Assembly: GCF_007990935.1 (NCBI RefSeq)
Contig: NZ_BJXJ01000006.1
Span: 1 to 64,000, forward strand
Length of the DNA stretch: 64,000 bases
Source of the DNA: Vibrio sagamiensis NBRC 104589
GTDB taxonomy: Bacteria > Pseudomonadota > Gammaproteobacteria > Enterobacterales > Vibrionaceae
Direction of reading: 5' to 3'
Position numbers and translations under genes: made by a program. Under the pieces are notes generated by a model, which was given only the letters and a program-made list of their open reading frames with translations, was not told the DNA's origin and ran no database searches. Shown here one piece after another: positions 21,960-31,919 of this stretch (within the stretch, counting starts at the first letter, position 1; every line of letters begins with the position of its first letter).

Positions 21960-22922
21960 ATGAAAAATAACAACAAGAAAGGGGTACTTCTGGTAAACCT
22001 TGGTACACCAGATGAGCCCACTGCACCAGCTATCAAGCGTTTCTTAAGCCAGTTTCTTCATGACCACCGAGTTGTAGACATGACCCGTTGGCTTTGGTGT
22101 CCTCTATTGCACGGAGTGATTTTGCCTATTCGAGCCCCTAAAGTTGCCAAGCTTTATCAATCCGTGTGGATGGATGAGGGCTCACCACTAATGGTGTATT
22201 CGAAGCGGCAAGCGGCGAAGCTCGCTTCTGCACTTGATATGCCAGTTGAACTGGGCATGACTTATGGTAACCCAAGTTTGCAAACAGGATTGGAAGCCCT
22301 GCAAGAAAAAGGGGTAGAGCAAGTCATTGTTTTACCCTTGTACCCACAATACTCCGGTACCACAACAGCCGCGGTATCAGACGGTTTGACAAAAGCTTTT
22401 CAGCAAATGCCAGTGATGCCGGAATTTAGTTTTATTCGTGATTATTATCGCCATCCTAAATACATTGCGGCATTGGCAGAGTCGGTACGTCGTCACTGGC
22501 AAGAGCACGGGCGAGGAGAGTATTTACTTTGTTCCTACCATGGCATCCCTAAGCGTTATGCAGATAATGGCGATATCTATCCAAATCATTGCGAAGAGAC
22601 GACTCGTTTGCTCGGTGAGGCTTTAGAGTTAAATGAAGATCAAATAGGTATGACATATCAATCTCGGTTTGGCCGTGAAGAATGGCTGCAACCATACACT
22701 GATAAAACCTTAGAAAAACTGCCCGCTCAGGGTAAGAAGCGCCTCGATATTGTTACGCCTGCGTTTTCTTGTGACTGCTTAGAAACACTTGAAGAGATCT
22801 CTGAGGAATGTAGAGAAATTTTTTTGGAGGCTGGTGGAGAGCAATTTAGTTATATACCATGCTTGAATGACGATGACTTACACATAGATATGATGGTAGA
22901 TTTAGTCTTAGCAAAAGTCTAA
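21960..22922 (+). CDS. hemH: Ferrochelatase
   Basis: 320 residues. Inserts Fe2+ into protoporphyrin IX in the last step of heme synthesis, at the inner face of the membrane. The N-terminal [12 protein letters not shown], the [16 protein letters not shown] motif, the catalytic His in [10 protein letters not shown] and the Glu-rich metal site in [16 protein letters not shown] are visible. GAGGAA stands directly before the ATG. Iron regulation by Fur is reported for hemH in some species; no site was identified here. Confidence 0.96.
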   Translation: MKNNNKKGVLLVNLGTPDEPTAPAIKRFLSQFLHDHRVVDMTRWLWCPLLHGVILPIRAPKVAKLYQSVWMDEGSPLMVYSKRQAAKLASALDMPVELGMTYGNPSLQTGLEALQEKGVEQVIVLPLYPQYSGTTTAAVSDGLTKAFQQMPVMPEFSFIRDYYRHPKYIAALAESVRRHWQEHGRGEYLLCSYHGIPKRYADNGDIYPNHCEETTRLLGEALELNEDQIGMTYQSRFGREEWLQPYTDKTLEKLPAQGKKRLDIVTPAFSCDCLETLEEISEECREIFLEAGGEQFSYIPCLNDDDLHIDMMVDLVLAKV

Positions 22923-22945
22923 TTTTTCTATTGTTAGAGGCATCA

Positions 22946-22971
22946 AAAAGGGTTGCAGCAGCAACCCTTTT
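22946..22971. terminator. Bidirectional terminator between hemH and the peptide transporter
   Basis: AAAAGGGTTGC (22946-22956), loop AGCA, GCAACCCTTTT (22961-22971). Perfect 11-bp stem with A and T tracts on the two sides, serving the two convergent genes. Confidence 0.9.
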
Positions 22972-23014
22972 ATTTTTGAAACATAGCTGGCTTTATTAAA
23001 AACTTGTCGCCGTG

Positions 23015-24409
23015 TTAAGCAATTTGAGTTTGTTGTTCTTCAACTTGTTCAGCATTACTGTTTGTAACCTCTGCACCGTGCATCCAACGTACAAGAGTGT
23101 TAGAGAATAACAATAAGATGATTCCAGATATACCCGCTGTAACTGCAATACCGCTAAATATTGCCATAGGACCCAGTTCACCAACTTTAGAACCAACGAG
23201 CCCTGCAACGTAGTTTGCAATAGCATTACAGCCAAACCAAGCTCCCATCATTAGAGAAGCAACTCGGAGTGGTGCAAGTTTGGTGACGAGAGATAAACCA
23301 ATTGGCGATAGGCATAACTCACCTAGAGTATGGAAGAAAAACGCACCAACTAGCCACATCATTGAGGTTTTAACCGATGTGTCTCCACCTTGCTCCATTA
23401 CTGCACCGACCATAGATAAGAAGCCTAATGCAAGGAAGAACATTGCAAGAGCAAATTTCTTTGGTGAATTTGGTTCGTTTTTGCCCAATTTCACCCACAG
23501 TACAGCTAGGATTGGTGCTAGCGTTATAATGAAGAATGGGTTAAGAGATTGGAACCAAGCAGCTGGAACTTCAAAATCACCAATCATTCGGTCAGTGTAT
23601 TGCTGAGTATAGATATTCATTAAACCGCCTGCCTGCTCAAAGCCCACCCAAAATACGATGGTAAATAGGCTCATAACAAGAATAACTTTTATGCGGTCAA
23701 GCTCTTGCTTTGATAACGCTTCTTTTTTCGATGAATTATTGGCAGCAAGATGGCGTTTTGCAGCAGGCTCGCGGCCAATATTGCCTAGCCATGACTGGGC
23801 TAAGGTCATTTGCATAATGAGGCTTATTACCATACCAATCCCTGCCGCAAGGAAACCTGCTTTCCAACCAAATTCATTGCTTACTGAACCTGCCACAACA
23901 CCAGCAAGGAGAGCCCCTAAGTTTATGCCCATATAGAAGATAGTAAATGCACCATCACGACGGTTGTCGCCGCTTTGATAAAGGTCTCCAACCATGGTTG
24001 AAATATTCGGTTTAAACAGTCCATTACCTGCAATGATGAAGAGCAAACCTAGGTAAAAAGTGTTAAGAGAGTCAAAACCTAGAGTTTCTGCTGGCATTGC
24101 TAGCGTAAATTGACCTATTGCCATTAAAGCACCACCTATTAAGATAGCACGGCGTTGGCCTAGGAAGTTGTCGGCTAGATAACCACCGATAAGTGGTGTG
24201 ATATAGACAAGACCAGTATAAGTGCCGTAGAGGTCTAGGGCATCTTTAGTTGTCCAGCCAAGGCCACCGTTCATTGTTGTATCTGTTAGGTATAGAACTA
24301 GGATGGCGCGCATTGCGTAGTATGAAAAGCGTTCCCACAATTCAGTACCGAAAAGTAAAAATAGGCCGCGTGGATGGCCCCAAATTTGATGTTTTTTTGA
24401 CATAAGCAT
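23015..24409 (-). CDS. POT family proton-coupled oligopeptide transporter (DtpA/TppB-like)
   Basis: 464 residues with about 12-14 membrane spans. Imports di- and tripeptides with protons. PTR family signatures are GTELWERFSYYAMRAILVLYL (split: the ERFSYY motif with the ExxER-type region near the start), LIGGYLADNFLGQRRAI and FTIFYMGINLGAL. Shorter C-terminus than E. coli DtpA (500). In-frame ATGs exist at 24409 and 24403; neither has a good ribosome site, so the start is uncertain by two codons. Divergent from rfaH. Confidence 0.9.
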   Translation of the reverse strand: MLMSKKHQIWGHPRGLFLLFGTELWERFSYYAMRAILVLYLTDTTMNGGLGWTTKDALDLYGTYTGLVYITPLIGGYLADNFLGQRRAILIGGALMAIGQFTLAMPAETLGFDSLNTFYLGLLFIIAGNGLFKPNISTMVGDLYQSGDNRRDGAFTIFYMGINLGALLAGVVAGSVSNEFGWKAGFLAAGIGMVISLIMQMTLAQSWLGNIGREPAAKRHLAANNSSKKEALSKQELDRIKVILVMSLFTIVFWVGFEQAGGLMNIYTQQYTDRMIGDFEVPAAWFQSLNPFFIITLAPILAVLWVKLGKNEPNSPKKFALAMFFLALGFLSMVGAVMEQGGDTSVKTSMMWLVGAFFFHTLGELCLSPIGLSLVTKLAPLRVASLMMGAWFGCNAIANYVAGLVGSKVGELGPMAIFSGIAVTAGISGIILLLFSNTLVRWMHGAEVTNSNAEQVEEQQTQIA

Positions 24410-24733
24410 TACTAATGGTTGTGATTACATTTTTTTAAGATGAATAGATATACTTGTTAATTTGAAATTTTACAAATCAGAGAAATTGTCTTGACGATTC
24501 ATTTTGTTTGTTAACTGTCTGTTTACATTAGCTTTGATGGTTTTATTTTTATGCCCCCAAATGGTTGGAAACTTAATTTTCATTTTTGATGCTAGATTTT
24601 TTGTATTTTTACGCTAGCTAATTTGTGCTATCCTGTTGATATATTTAATCTTTACTATTCATTTTACGAATGAAAATGACTCGTTCGTAGCTTAATGCTA
24701 GGATAATAAAGTAGTAAAACGGGCTAATATAAA
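24410..24733. other. Divergent promoter region of the peptide transporter and rfaH
   Basis: 324 AT-rich bases. No strong inverted repeat or operator found. Promoters for both genes must be here. Confidence 0.4.
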
Positions 24734-25231
24734 ATGAAAAGATGGTATTTGTTATATTGCAAACGTGGTGAACAATTAAGAGCTAAGCAGCACCTCGAAA
24801 ACCAAGGTGTAGATTGTTTTTATCCGACTTTGAGTATTGAAAAAATCTTGCGTGGAAAAAGGCAGAGTATTGAGGAGCCATTGTTCCCAAATTATGTATT
24901 TGCACGATTTGACTATGAAAAAGGACCTTCATTTACAACTATTCGTTCAACGCGTGGGGTGGTTGATTTTGTGCGCTTTGGTGCACAACCCAAAGAGGTT
25001 AAGTCCGAACTGATTGAAGACCTGAAACAAATTAAGTTTGGTGAAGAAAATTCTGTTAAGACTAAAAATATGCCACAACCTGGTGACAAAGTGAGAGTGA
25101 AAAGTGGTCAGTTTTCAGGTGTCGAGGCTATTTTTAAAGAACAAGACGGTGAAAAACGTTCAATTATGCTGGTTCAATTGATAACAAAACGTGTACCGGT
25201 GAGCATAGATAACAAAGAATTGGATATTTAG
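24734..25231 (+). CDS. rfaH: Transcription antiterminator RfaH
   Basis: 165 residues, NusG paralogue. NGN domain at 1-100 (WYLLYCKRGEQLRAKQHLENQGV, FPNYVFARFD, TRGVVDFVRFG) and a C-terminal KOW domain (about 115-165). RfaH is recruited at ops sites in leaders of long LPS/capsule operons and couples transcription to translation. No ops element is visible in the window, so its targets lie elsewhere. Single gene, closed by a terminator shared with asnB. Confidence 0.93.
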   Translation: MKRWYLLYCKRGEQLRAKQHLENQGVDCFYPTLSIEKILRGKRQSIEEPLFPNYVFARFDYEKGPSFTTIRSTRGVVDFVRFGAQPKEVKSELIEDLKQIKFGEENSVKTKNMPQPGDKVRVKSGQFSGVEAIFKEQDGEKRSIMLVQLITKRVPVSIDNKELDI

Positions 25232-25256
25232 CTTTTTTAAATAGCTAATTTAAAAT

Positions 25257-25283
25257 AAAAGGAGACGTAATACGTCTCCTTTT
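25257..25283. terminator. Bidirectional terminator between rfaH and asnB
   Basis: AAAAGGAGACGT (25257-25268) and ACGTCTCCTTTT (25272-25283), a perfect 12-bp stem with a 3-nt loop. Confidence 0.9.
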
Positions 25284-25301
25284 GTGTTTTTATGACTTAT
25301 A

Positions 25302-26966
25302 TTAGTAAGCGTCATTATGGATAGCTTGAACCGCACGCCCGGAAGGATCCACACAGTTTTGGAAAGACTCATCCCATTCAATTGCTTTGGCAGAAGAACA
25401 CGCTACAGAAGGACCTCCAGGTATACATTCCGCTGCTGATGGTAACGGGAATAATTCTTCAAAAATCTCTCGATAAACGTAACCTTCTTTTGTGGTTGGC
25501 GTGTTGTGAGGGAAACGGTATTGAGCGGTTTCCATTTGTTGGTCGGTCACTTTTTGTTCAGCAACTTCCTTCAATGTGTCGATCCAACTGTAACCGACGC
25601 CATCTGAAAATTGTTCCTTTTGACGCCATGCAATTGAGTCTGGTAGGTAATGCTCGAAACACTCACGTAAAATGTGTTTTTCCATTTTACCATTACCACA
25701 CATTTTATCTTGTGGGTTAAGACGCATAGCCACATCAATAAATTCTTTATCGAGAAACGGAACACGGCCTTCTACGCCCCAAGCGGCAAGGGATTTATTC
25801 GCTCGTGCACAGTCAAACATATTAAGTGCAAGTAATTTTCTGACGGTTTCTTCGTGGAACTCTTTCGCATTAGGCGCTTTATGGAAATAGAGGTATCCGC
25901 CAAAGATTTCATCGGCTCCTTCACCAGATAGGACCATTTTGATTCCCATGGCTTTAATTTTCCGTCCCATTAAGAACATCGGTGTAGAGGCACGTATGGT
26001 GGTGACATCATAGGTTTCGATATGATAGATAACATCTCGAATCGCATCTAAGCCTTCTTGGATGGTATAAGTCATCTCATGGTGAACGGTGCCAATCTTT
26101 TCAGCAACCTCACGTGCGGCTTTTAAATCTGGAGCACCTTCAAGACCCACAGCGAAAGAGTGCAGTTGTGGCCACCAGGCTTGTGATTGCTCATCATCTT
26201 CGATGCGCATTGCGGCAAACTTTTTGGCTACGGCTGATGTGATTGAGGAGTCTAAGCCACCTGACAGAAGAACGCCATAGGGAACATCCGTCATCAATTG
26301 ACGTTTCACTGCGGCTTCTAATGCTTCCGTCAATTCCTCTTTACTTGTCGTGTTACCTTGAACCGCTGCATACTCGTTCCAATCGCGAATATAATAGCGC
26401 TGAGGCTCCTCATCTTGAGTTTGGTAATAACAGCCCGGAGGGAATTCACTGACGTTTTTACAAACTGGCACTAATGCTTTCATTTCTGATGCAATAAAGT
26501 AGTTACCGTGTTCATCATGACCTTGGTAGAGAGGAATAATGCCAATGTGATCTCGGCCAATTAAATATTCATTCTTCTCTTCGTCGTATAAAATGAAGGC
26601 GAAAATACCGTTGAGCTCTTCGAGCAAATCAGCTCCCATGTCTTGGTAAAGGGCCAAAATGACTTCACAATCTGAATCTGTCTGGAAATCATACTTTCCT
26701 TCATAGCGCGCGCGAATTTCTTTGTGGTTATAGATTTCCCCGTTTACTGCGAGAATGAGCTTTTTATCTGGGCTGTATAAAGGTTGAGCGCCACTATTGA
26801 GACCTACAATTGCTAAGCGTTCATGTGCCAGAATGGCATGTTTTGAGGAATAAATACCAGACCAATCCGGGCCACGGTGACGAAGTTTTTTCGACATCTC
26901 GAGTGCAATAGGGCGCAATGCTGCCGCATCACTCTTGATATCTAAAATGCCAAATACTGAACACAT
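25302..26966 (-). CDS. asnB: Asparagine synthetase B (glutamine-hydrolysing)
   Basis: 554 residues, the E. coli AsnB length. Class II amidotransferase: Cys2 (MCSVFGI) is the glutaminase nucleophile, with RGPDWSG and AVNGEIYNH in the N-terminal domain (1-185). The C-terminal synthetase domain has the ATP pyrophosphatase loop LLSGGLDSS and the EGADEIFGGY motif. AAGGAAG lies before the ATG. Transcribed alone. Confidence 0.97.
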   Translation of the reverse strand: MCSVFGILDIKSDAAALRPIALEMSKKLRHRGPDWSGIYSSKHAILAHERLAIVGLNSGAQPLYSPDKKLILAVNGEIYNHKEIRARYEGKYDFQTDSDCEVILALYQDMGADLLEELNGIFAFILYDEEKNEYLIGRDHIGIIPLYQGHDEHGNYFIASEMKALVPVCKNVSEFPPGCYYQTQDEEPQRYYIRDWNEYAAVQGNTTSKEELTEALEAAVKRQLMTDVPYGVLLSGGLDSSITSAVAKKFAAMRIEDDEQSQAWWPQLHSFAVGLEGAPDLKAAREVAEKIGTVHHEMTYTIQEGLDAIRDVIYHIETYDVTTIRASTPMFLMGRKIKAMGIKMVLSGEGADEIFGGYLYFHKAPNAKEFHEETVRKLLALNMFDCARANKSLAAWGVEGRVPFLDKEFIDVAMRLNPQDKMCGNGKMEKHILRECFEHYLPDSIAWRQKEQFSDGVGYSWIDTLKEVAEQKVTDQQMETAQYRFPHNTPTTKEGYVYREIFEELFPLPSAAECIPGGPSVACSSAKAIEWDESFQNCVDPSGRAVQAIHNDAY

Positions 26967-27203
26967 ACAACTTCCTTATTAAACAAAATATTTCTAATCG
27001 GTTTTGTTTCAATTTGCCATTATGAGTAAAAAAAGCAACATTTTATGATAAAAAAATTACAAAATGCCGTAATGATTAAATAGTTTTTAATTAAACGGCT
27101 ATTTTTTTGAATGAAATAAAGGTTGCGGTGTTTTTGTGACCATTTTGGTGTTTCATATCCTTGAGATCTTAAGGTGCTTGATTTGGAACATCATGAGTAC
27201 ACT

Positions 27204-28793
27204 TTATTTCATGGGGTTAAATTGAGGATGAAGTTGTTTGCATACATGGCGTGCAAATCCACTCCCTGCCTCACTGTAGATATTAAAGGCGGCATCAACA
27301 CCATTTGAGAGCAAGGTTTCTATTTGGTCAGGGTATTCAGCAATCGCTGCAACCTGTCCTTGGTAATTACGACTTTGTAATTGCTTCAGAGCCGTTTCGT
27401 TGCCTTGATGGTGTGGCATGGCGAGTAAGACCATTTTCACATTAGCAGTATCGAGAATACGTTCCCAAAAATCAGGATCTGTTGCGTCCCCAGAGATGAC
27501 ATTACGTCCATCCAAGCGATGCTTTTGAGCTGCTTCTTCTCGAATTTCAATCCCAAGCGATATTTTTCCATACCGTGAACGCAGTTCATCATAAGCACCG
27601 GTTCCAATTCTGCCCATCCCTAAAATAAGAACTTGAGCCTGACCGGGGTTGATGAGTCGATCGCGTTGATTGAGCTTTTCTGCTGCTGTTTCTTGCAGCC
27701 ATTTACCTGAGTGTTGGTATATCTGGTGACCAAGTCGATTAAGAGGGGCAGCGAGTATAAATGAAATAGAAACAGCAACCGCAATGGCACCAAGCATATC
27801 AGCAGGCATCCAGCCCATTTTGTAGGCTAAACCGCCAACAATCAGGCCAAACTCGCTGTAATTAAATAAGGTAAGTGATGCGAGCAATGAAGTTCTTACG
27901 CGAAACTTGAAGTAATGAATAGTTAAGAAGTACAGCAGTCCTTTGATTGGTAATAATAGGATAAACAATAGTGCTAAGATCACACTCTCTATGCTTAGAG
28001 ATGCGGAAAGGCCAATATTCAAGAAGAAGCAAACTAGGAACAGTTCTTTCATATTGAATAGCGACTTAGAGAGCTCCGATGCTTTAGGATGACCGGCTAG
28101 AAGCATGCCGAGGATAAGAGCACCAAGGTCGGGTTTCATACCAACGAGGTCAAAGATTCCTGCTCCAATAACAAGCGCAAAGAATACCCCAAATAACACC
28201 AACATTTCACCGTGGCCAACTTTGTCTAATACTTTAAAAAATACAGGGCGCAGTAGGGGGAGTAACAAAAGGCTAACGGCGTACCATTCTGGTATTTTAC
28301 CCGTAGAAGCGGTGAGGAAGACCACTGCGAAGATATCTTGCATCACCAAAATACCAATGGCTAAAGTGCCATAAGTTGAGTTCATTTCTCCCTTTTCTTG
28401 AAGTGCCTTGACGGCAAAGACGGTACTGGAGAAGGATAGGGCAAATGCGAGTAAGAGCAATTGAATCATGTCCATACTGCTTAAGGAAGATAAACCAAGT
28501 GTTTTTAGACCGAAAAGAACCAAGGTAAAGAAAGAGGTGGCAAGGATGTTATGTGCTGTGGCTCCGCCCCAAATCTCCTTAGAGAGCAGTGTTTTGATAT
28601 CTAATTTTAGGCCAATCGTAAAAAGTAATAGTGTTACGCCTAAATCTGCAAGTAGCGTGATCATGTTATCACTTTGATAACCGAGGCCATGTAAACAAAA
28701 ACCTGCAAGCAGAAAACCGACCAAAGGTGGAAGGTGGCATTTTAGAGCAATAAAGCCAGCAATAAAGGCGGCGGTAATTAGAATAATATCCAT
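27204..28793 (-). CDS. CPA2 family cation/proton antiporter with RCK_N domain (YbaL/Kef-like)
   Basis: 529 residues from the ATG at 28793 (MDIILITAAFIAGF); the open frame runs on to 28982, but those residues are polar, Cys/Asn-rich and unlike the family. About 12 membrane spans cover residues 1-370 (LPPLVGFLLAGFCLHGLGYQ, FSSTVFAVKALQEKGE with the CPA2 signature). A Rossmann TrkA-N domain follows (about 395-510, VLILGMGRIGTGAYDEL), which in this family binds NAD(H) or glutathione conjugates. Likely role is K+ or Na+ export; the ion is not decided by sequence. No Shine-Dalgarno is obvious for the chosen start. Confidence 0.85.
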   Translation of the reverse strand: MDIILITAAFIAGFIALKCHLPPLVGFLLAGFCLHGLGYQSDNMITLLADLGVTLLLFTIGLKLDIKTLLSKEIWGGATAHNILATSFFTLVLFGLKTLGLSSLSSMDMIQLLLLAFALSFSSTVFAVKALQEKGEMNSTYGTLAIGILVMQDIFAVVFLTASTGKIPEWYAVSLLLLPLLRPVFFKVLDKVGHGEMLVLFGVFFALVIGAGIFDLVGMKPDLGALILGMLLAGHPKASELSKSLFNMKELFLVCFFLNIGLSASLSIESVILALLFILLLPIKGLLYFLTIHYFKFRVRTSLLASLTLFNYSEFGLIVGGLAYKMGWMPADMLGAIAVAVSISFILAAPLNRLGHQIYQHSGKWLQETAAEKLNQRDRLINPGQAQVLILGMGRIGTGAYDELRSRYGKISLGIEIREEAAQKHRLDGRNVISGDATDPDFWERILDTANVKMVLLAMPHHQGNETALKQLQSRNYQGQVAAIAEYPDQIETLLSNGVDAAFNIYSEAGSGFARHVCKQLHPQFNPMK

Positions 28794-29011
28794 ATAATGA
28801 GTTATATACCTAAGTAGCGTCGAGGCGATTCTTTCAAGGTGATCCGACTGATTTGAATTTGACTCAGTAACATCGCTCTGAATCAAGCAGTTGGGTGGAT
28901 GTTTGTTGCAGCAACAAAGTACCGTTATACCGTAAGTAAGACTATTTGTATGATCACAGTTTGCTAAATGCTTATGAGGCATTTCATCGCATTTTGAGAT
29001 GAATGAGGCAT

Positions 29012-29040
29012 AAAAAAGGGCTATGTAATCACAGCCCTAG
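29012..29040 (-). terminator. Terminator of nagA-nagC
   Basis: On the minus strand AGGGCT (plus 29033-29038) pairs with AGCCCT (plus 29017-29022), followed by six U from the A run at 29012-29017. Confidence 0.87.
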
Positions 29041-29067
29041 GGTAACTCAAATAATAAAATGAAAAGG

Positions 29068-30282
29068 TTAATCTTCTAGTAATTTCTGTAACAAAACACC
29101 ATTTAACATTGCTCTCTTGATCATTGCAAAAGAACCCATAGTTGGCTGCTTATCAATTAATGATGCAACAATAGGTAACTCGGTGTGAAATGTTTTTAGA
29201 GATTGGTTTTCGACATTTCGTTGAATCGCTGGGAAAATGATATCTTCTGCAGCGGTAATATCGCCAGCAATGACTACTTTTTGTGGGTTAAATAGGTTAA
29301 TGGTCATTGCGATAGCTTTTCCGAGCTGATTACCCACACGGACTAAGCTCTGTTTGGCAAGCTCATCCCCATTAAGAGCATGAGTACATATATCTTGAAT
29401 CGTGATAACCTCAAGTTGTCTTAAACTTGACTCGTAGCCTTGTGCTAGAAGTTTCTCAACTCTTTGGATGATTGCTGGGTTAGCCGCTACGGTTTCTAAG
29501 CAACCAAAGTTGCCACATTGGCATTGTTCACCCAAAGGGTCAATTTGAATGTGGCCAATTTCACCGACGTTACGGTTAAACCCAAGAAATACTTGGCCAT
29601 TAACAATAATCCCCGCACCTGTTCCTCGGTGAACACTCACAAGAATAGAATCTTGGCAGTCTTGGCTAGCCCCAAAATAGTGTTCAGCTAATGCCATACT
29701 ACGAACATCGTTACCAACAAAACAGGCGATATCAAATTTCTCACTGATAATATCACTTAATGCTAAGTTATCTATGTCTGTATTAGGCATGTATTTGATC
29801 ACGCCTGTTGTAGGATCAACTAGGCCAGGTAGGGTGATCGCGATAGCAATTAGTTGGTCAATACTATGACTACAACTGTTGATAAAGTTTTGTAACTTTT
29901 CACTCAAACCTGATAATAATTCGGCTTGGTTTGAGTAATAAAGCTCGTGCTGATCCTGCACAATGGCCGTACCGCCAAGGTCGTATAAACAAAATTGAAT
30001 ATAATCACGGCCTAATCTCACTGCAATGGAGTGGAAAGGTTTTACTTCAGTCGTCAGGGAAATAGCTCTACGGCCACCTGTTGATGCTTGTTGAGCGACC
30101 TCTTTAATGAGGCCGCGTTCAAGAAGTTGGCGGGTTATTTTGGTAACGCTTGCGGGAGCAAGTTGACTTACATCTGCAACTTGAATCCTAGAGATCGGCC
30201 CCTGTTGGTCGATCAGCCTATATACCGCAGCACTGTTAAGCTGTTTTACTAAATCTACATTACCTATTTGTCCGCCATTCAT
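29068..30282 (-). CDS. nagC: N-acetylglucosamine repressor NagC (ROK family)
   Basis: 404 residues. The winged-helix N-terminus (about 10-75, with ISRIQVADVSQLAPASVTKITRQLLERGLI) binds operators; the ROK sugar-kinase-like body binds GlcNAc-6-phosphate, which releases DNA. The ROK zinc motif CQCGNFGCLE is present after GEIGHIQID. It represses nag and, in vibrios, chitin-use genes. It begins two nucleotides after the nagA stop, so nagA-nagC is one operon, opposite nagE. Confidence 0.95.
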   Translation of the reverse strand: MNGGQIGNVDLVKQLNSAAVYRLIDQQGPISRIQVADVSQLAPASVTKITRQLLERGLIKEVAQQASTGGRRAISLTTEVKPFHSIAVRLGRDYIQFCLYDLGGTAIVQDQHELYYSNQAELLSGLSEKLQNFINSCSHSIDQLIAIAITLPGLVDPTTGVIKYMPNTDIDNLALSDIISEKFDIACFVGNDVRSMALAEHYFGASQDCQDSILVSVHRGTGAGIIVNGQVFLGFNRNVGEIGHIQIDPLGEQCQCGNFGCLETVAANPAIIQRVEKLLAQGYESSLRQLEVITIQDICTHALNGDELAKQSLVRVGNQLGKAIAMTINLFNPQKVVIAGDITAAEDIIFPAIQRNVENQSLKTFHTELPIVASLIDKQPTMGSFAMIKRAMLNGVLLQKLLED

Positions 30283-30284
30283 GC

Positions 30285-31421
30285 TTAATTATGCTCGTAT
30301 TGTCCGTTAACAACCGTCGCTTTTACCTTGAAGTCACGATCGAAAATGGTTAGGTTTGCCACCATTCCTTTTCGAATTCGGCCTAAACGATCTTCAACGC
30401 CCATCGCGGTCGCTGGATAAAGTGTAGCCATTCGTAGAGCTTCGTCTAAAGCGATGCCTGCGTGCTCAACAGTATTTTGAACTGCTTCAATCATTGTTAA
30501 TGCTGAGCCGCCTAGTGTGCCATTTTCATCAACACACTTACCTTCTCGGTAATATACTTTCTTACCAACAAAAATAAAGTCTTCAATGTCAGCACCTGCT
30601 GGAGCTGTGGCATCGGTCACCAAAACAAGCTTTTCCCCCTTGATTTTATGGGCAATTCTTAAGTTTGCATAATCAACATGGAAGCCATCAGCAATAATAC
30701 CGGCATAGACTTCAGGTGTATCATAAATTGCACCAACTACTCCTGGTTCACGTCCAGTCATCGGAGTCATAGCATTAAACAAATGTGTTGCAAACGTAAT
30801 ACCAGCTTCGAATCCTTGACGAGCTTCTGTATAGGTTGCATTTGTGTGGCCAATTGAAACTACGATGCCTGCGGTTTTAAGGCGAGCAATATGAGAAGCA
30901 TCGTTCAGTTCTGGGGCCAAGGTGACTTTTGCAACGATATCAGCATTGTCGCAGATAAAATCTATCATTTGATCGTCGGAAGAACGAATAAAGTCGACAC
31001 TGTGAATGCCTTTTTTCGCGACGTTTAGATAAGGCCCCTCTAGGTGCAAACCAAGGGAGTGGTTTTGGTACTTACTTTGATATTCTCGTGCCGCAGTAAT
31101 AGAAGCACGCATATCTTCATCAGATGAAGTGATTAATGTTGGTAAGAAGCTTGTACATCCTGACTTCAGGTTTGCTTGATGCATAATATGCATCGTTTCG
31201 GACGTTATCTCGTCATTGAACATCACGCCACCACAACCATTCAATTGTAGGTCAATGAATCCAGGACTTAAATTTACGCCGTTTAAATCCATCACTTCAA
31301 TGTTATTGGGTATAAGCTCTATCGGGACAATAGAGTGAATTTGGTCATTTTCGATAATGACAGCGTGTTCGGTCAAAACTTCACTACCAGTATAGATTTT
31401 ACAGTTACTAAGCGCGTACAT
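30285..31421 (-). CDS. nagA: N-acetylglucosamine-6-phosphate deacetylase
   Basis: 378 residues. Removes acetate from GlcNAc-6-P, the first cytoplasmic step after NagE uptake. Amidohydrolase fold with metal/active-site motifs [36 protein letters not shown] and the catalytic Asp in [10 protein letters not shown]. First gene of nagA-nagC. nagB (the next enzyme) is not in the window. Confidence 0.96.
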   Translation of the reverse strand: MYALSNCKIYTGSEVLTEHAVIIENDQIHSIVPIELIPNNIEVMDLNGVNLSPGFIDLQLNGCGGVMFNDEITSETMHIMHQANLKSGCTSFLPTLITSSDEDMRASITAAREYQSKYQNHSLGLHLEGPYLNVAKKGIHSVDFIRSSDDQMIDFICDNADIVAKVTLAPELNDASHIARLKTAGIVVSIGHTNATYTEARQGFEAGITFATHLFNAMTPMTGREPGVVGAIYDTPEVYAGIIADGFHVDYANLRIAHKIKGEKLVLVTDATAPAGADIEDFIFVGKKVYYREGKCVDENGTLGGSALTMIEAVQNTVEHAGIALDEALRMATLYPATAMGVEDRLGRIRKGMVANLTIFDRDFKVKATVVNGQYEHN

Positions 31422-31589
31422 AGTCAGCTAGTCCTTAAATACGATGAGAATTCATTTTTACCTTAATTATCCTGAAAAATGTCATGATGGTATGTTTTGT
31501 GTGCAAACTTAGTTTCCATCATGGAATTAGATAATAGGCATCAGACATTTACTTTAATTTAATGACAACCCAATCACTTTATAATACTG

Positions 31590-31608
31590 AAATTAAAAAT
31601 ATTAATTT
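31590..31608. promoter_or_regulatory. Candidate NagC operator
   Basis: Inverted repeat AAATTAA / TTAATTT with a 5-base centre, on the nagA side of the gap. NagC sites are AT-rich 23-bp palindromes; this one lacks the C/G at the usual inner positions, so it is only a candidate. Confidence 0.35.
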
Positions 31609-31784
31609 TACTTTGCTAGTGTGTTTATTCCATTAGTGTCAGGAGGTCACTGTTCAGAGAGGGCAAAATAACACTGATTTAATCTTGCATAAAGTACAAG
31701 ATAGAGGTGCTCTTAAACCTCATTTTTTGCATTATAAAATAAGTTTTATGACCTAGCTAGCAAAAACATATTTTAACGGGAGGT

Positions 31785-31806
31785 TCTGGTGATTGCGATC
31801 ACAAAC
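31785..31806 (+). promoter_or_regulatory. CRP-cAMP binding site upstream of nagE
   Basis: GGTGA (31788-31792), six bases, TCACA (31799-31803): nine of ten matches to TGTGA-N6-TCACA. Centre at 31795.5, 124 bp before the nagE start, a sensible activator position for a PTS permease gene. Confidence 0.7.
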
Positions 31807-31919
31807 AATAAGGTTTTAATTTGCGGGGTGAAATTATTAACATAAACTGTGCCGTACTAAATTGATCGACTGAAATAAGTTATTCAAAAAAACATAAAAT
31901 CCTATAGGGGGAACTTAAG

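Larger units (their letters stand above)
31422..31919. other. nagA-nagE divergent control region
   Basis: 498 bases. Contains the perfect palindrome TTCCATCATGGAA (31514-31526), an inverted repeat AAATTAA-5-TTAATTT (31590-31608) that could be a NagC operator, a TTTTTTGC/ATAAAATAA region at 31722-31742 also reminiscent of NagC half-sites, and a CRP site at 31785-31806. Two separated NagC sites with looping repression are known from E. coli nagE-nagB; whether the same holds here is inference. Confidence 0.5.

Noticed and set aside
24410..24733. ops/JUMPstart element near rfaH
   Set aside because: No GGCGGTAGC-type sequence was found there or beside any long operon in the window.
28794..28982. 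63-residue N-terminal extension of the CPA2 antiporter
   Set aside because: Polar, Cys- and Asn-rich, without similarity to the family; the membrane protein begins naturally at 28793.
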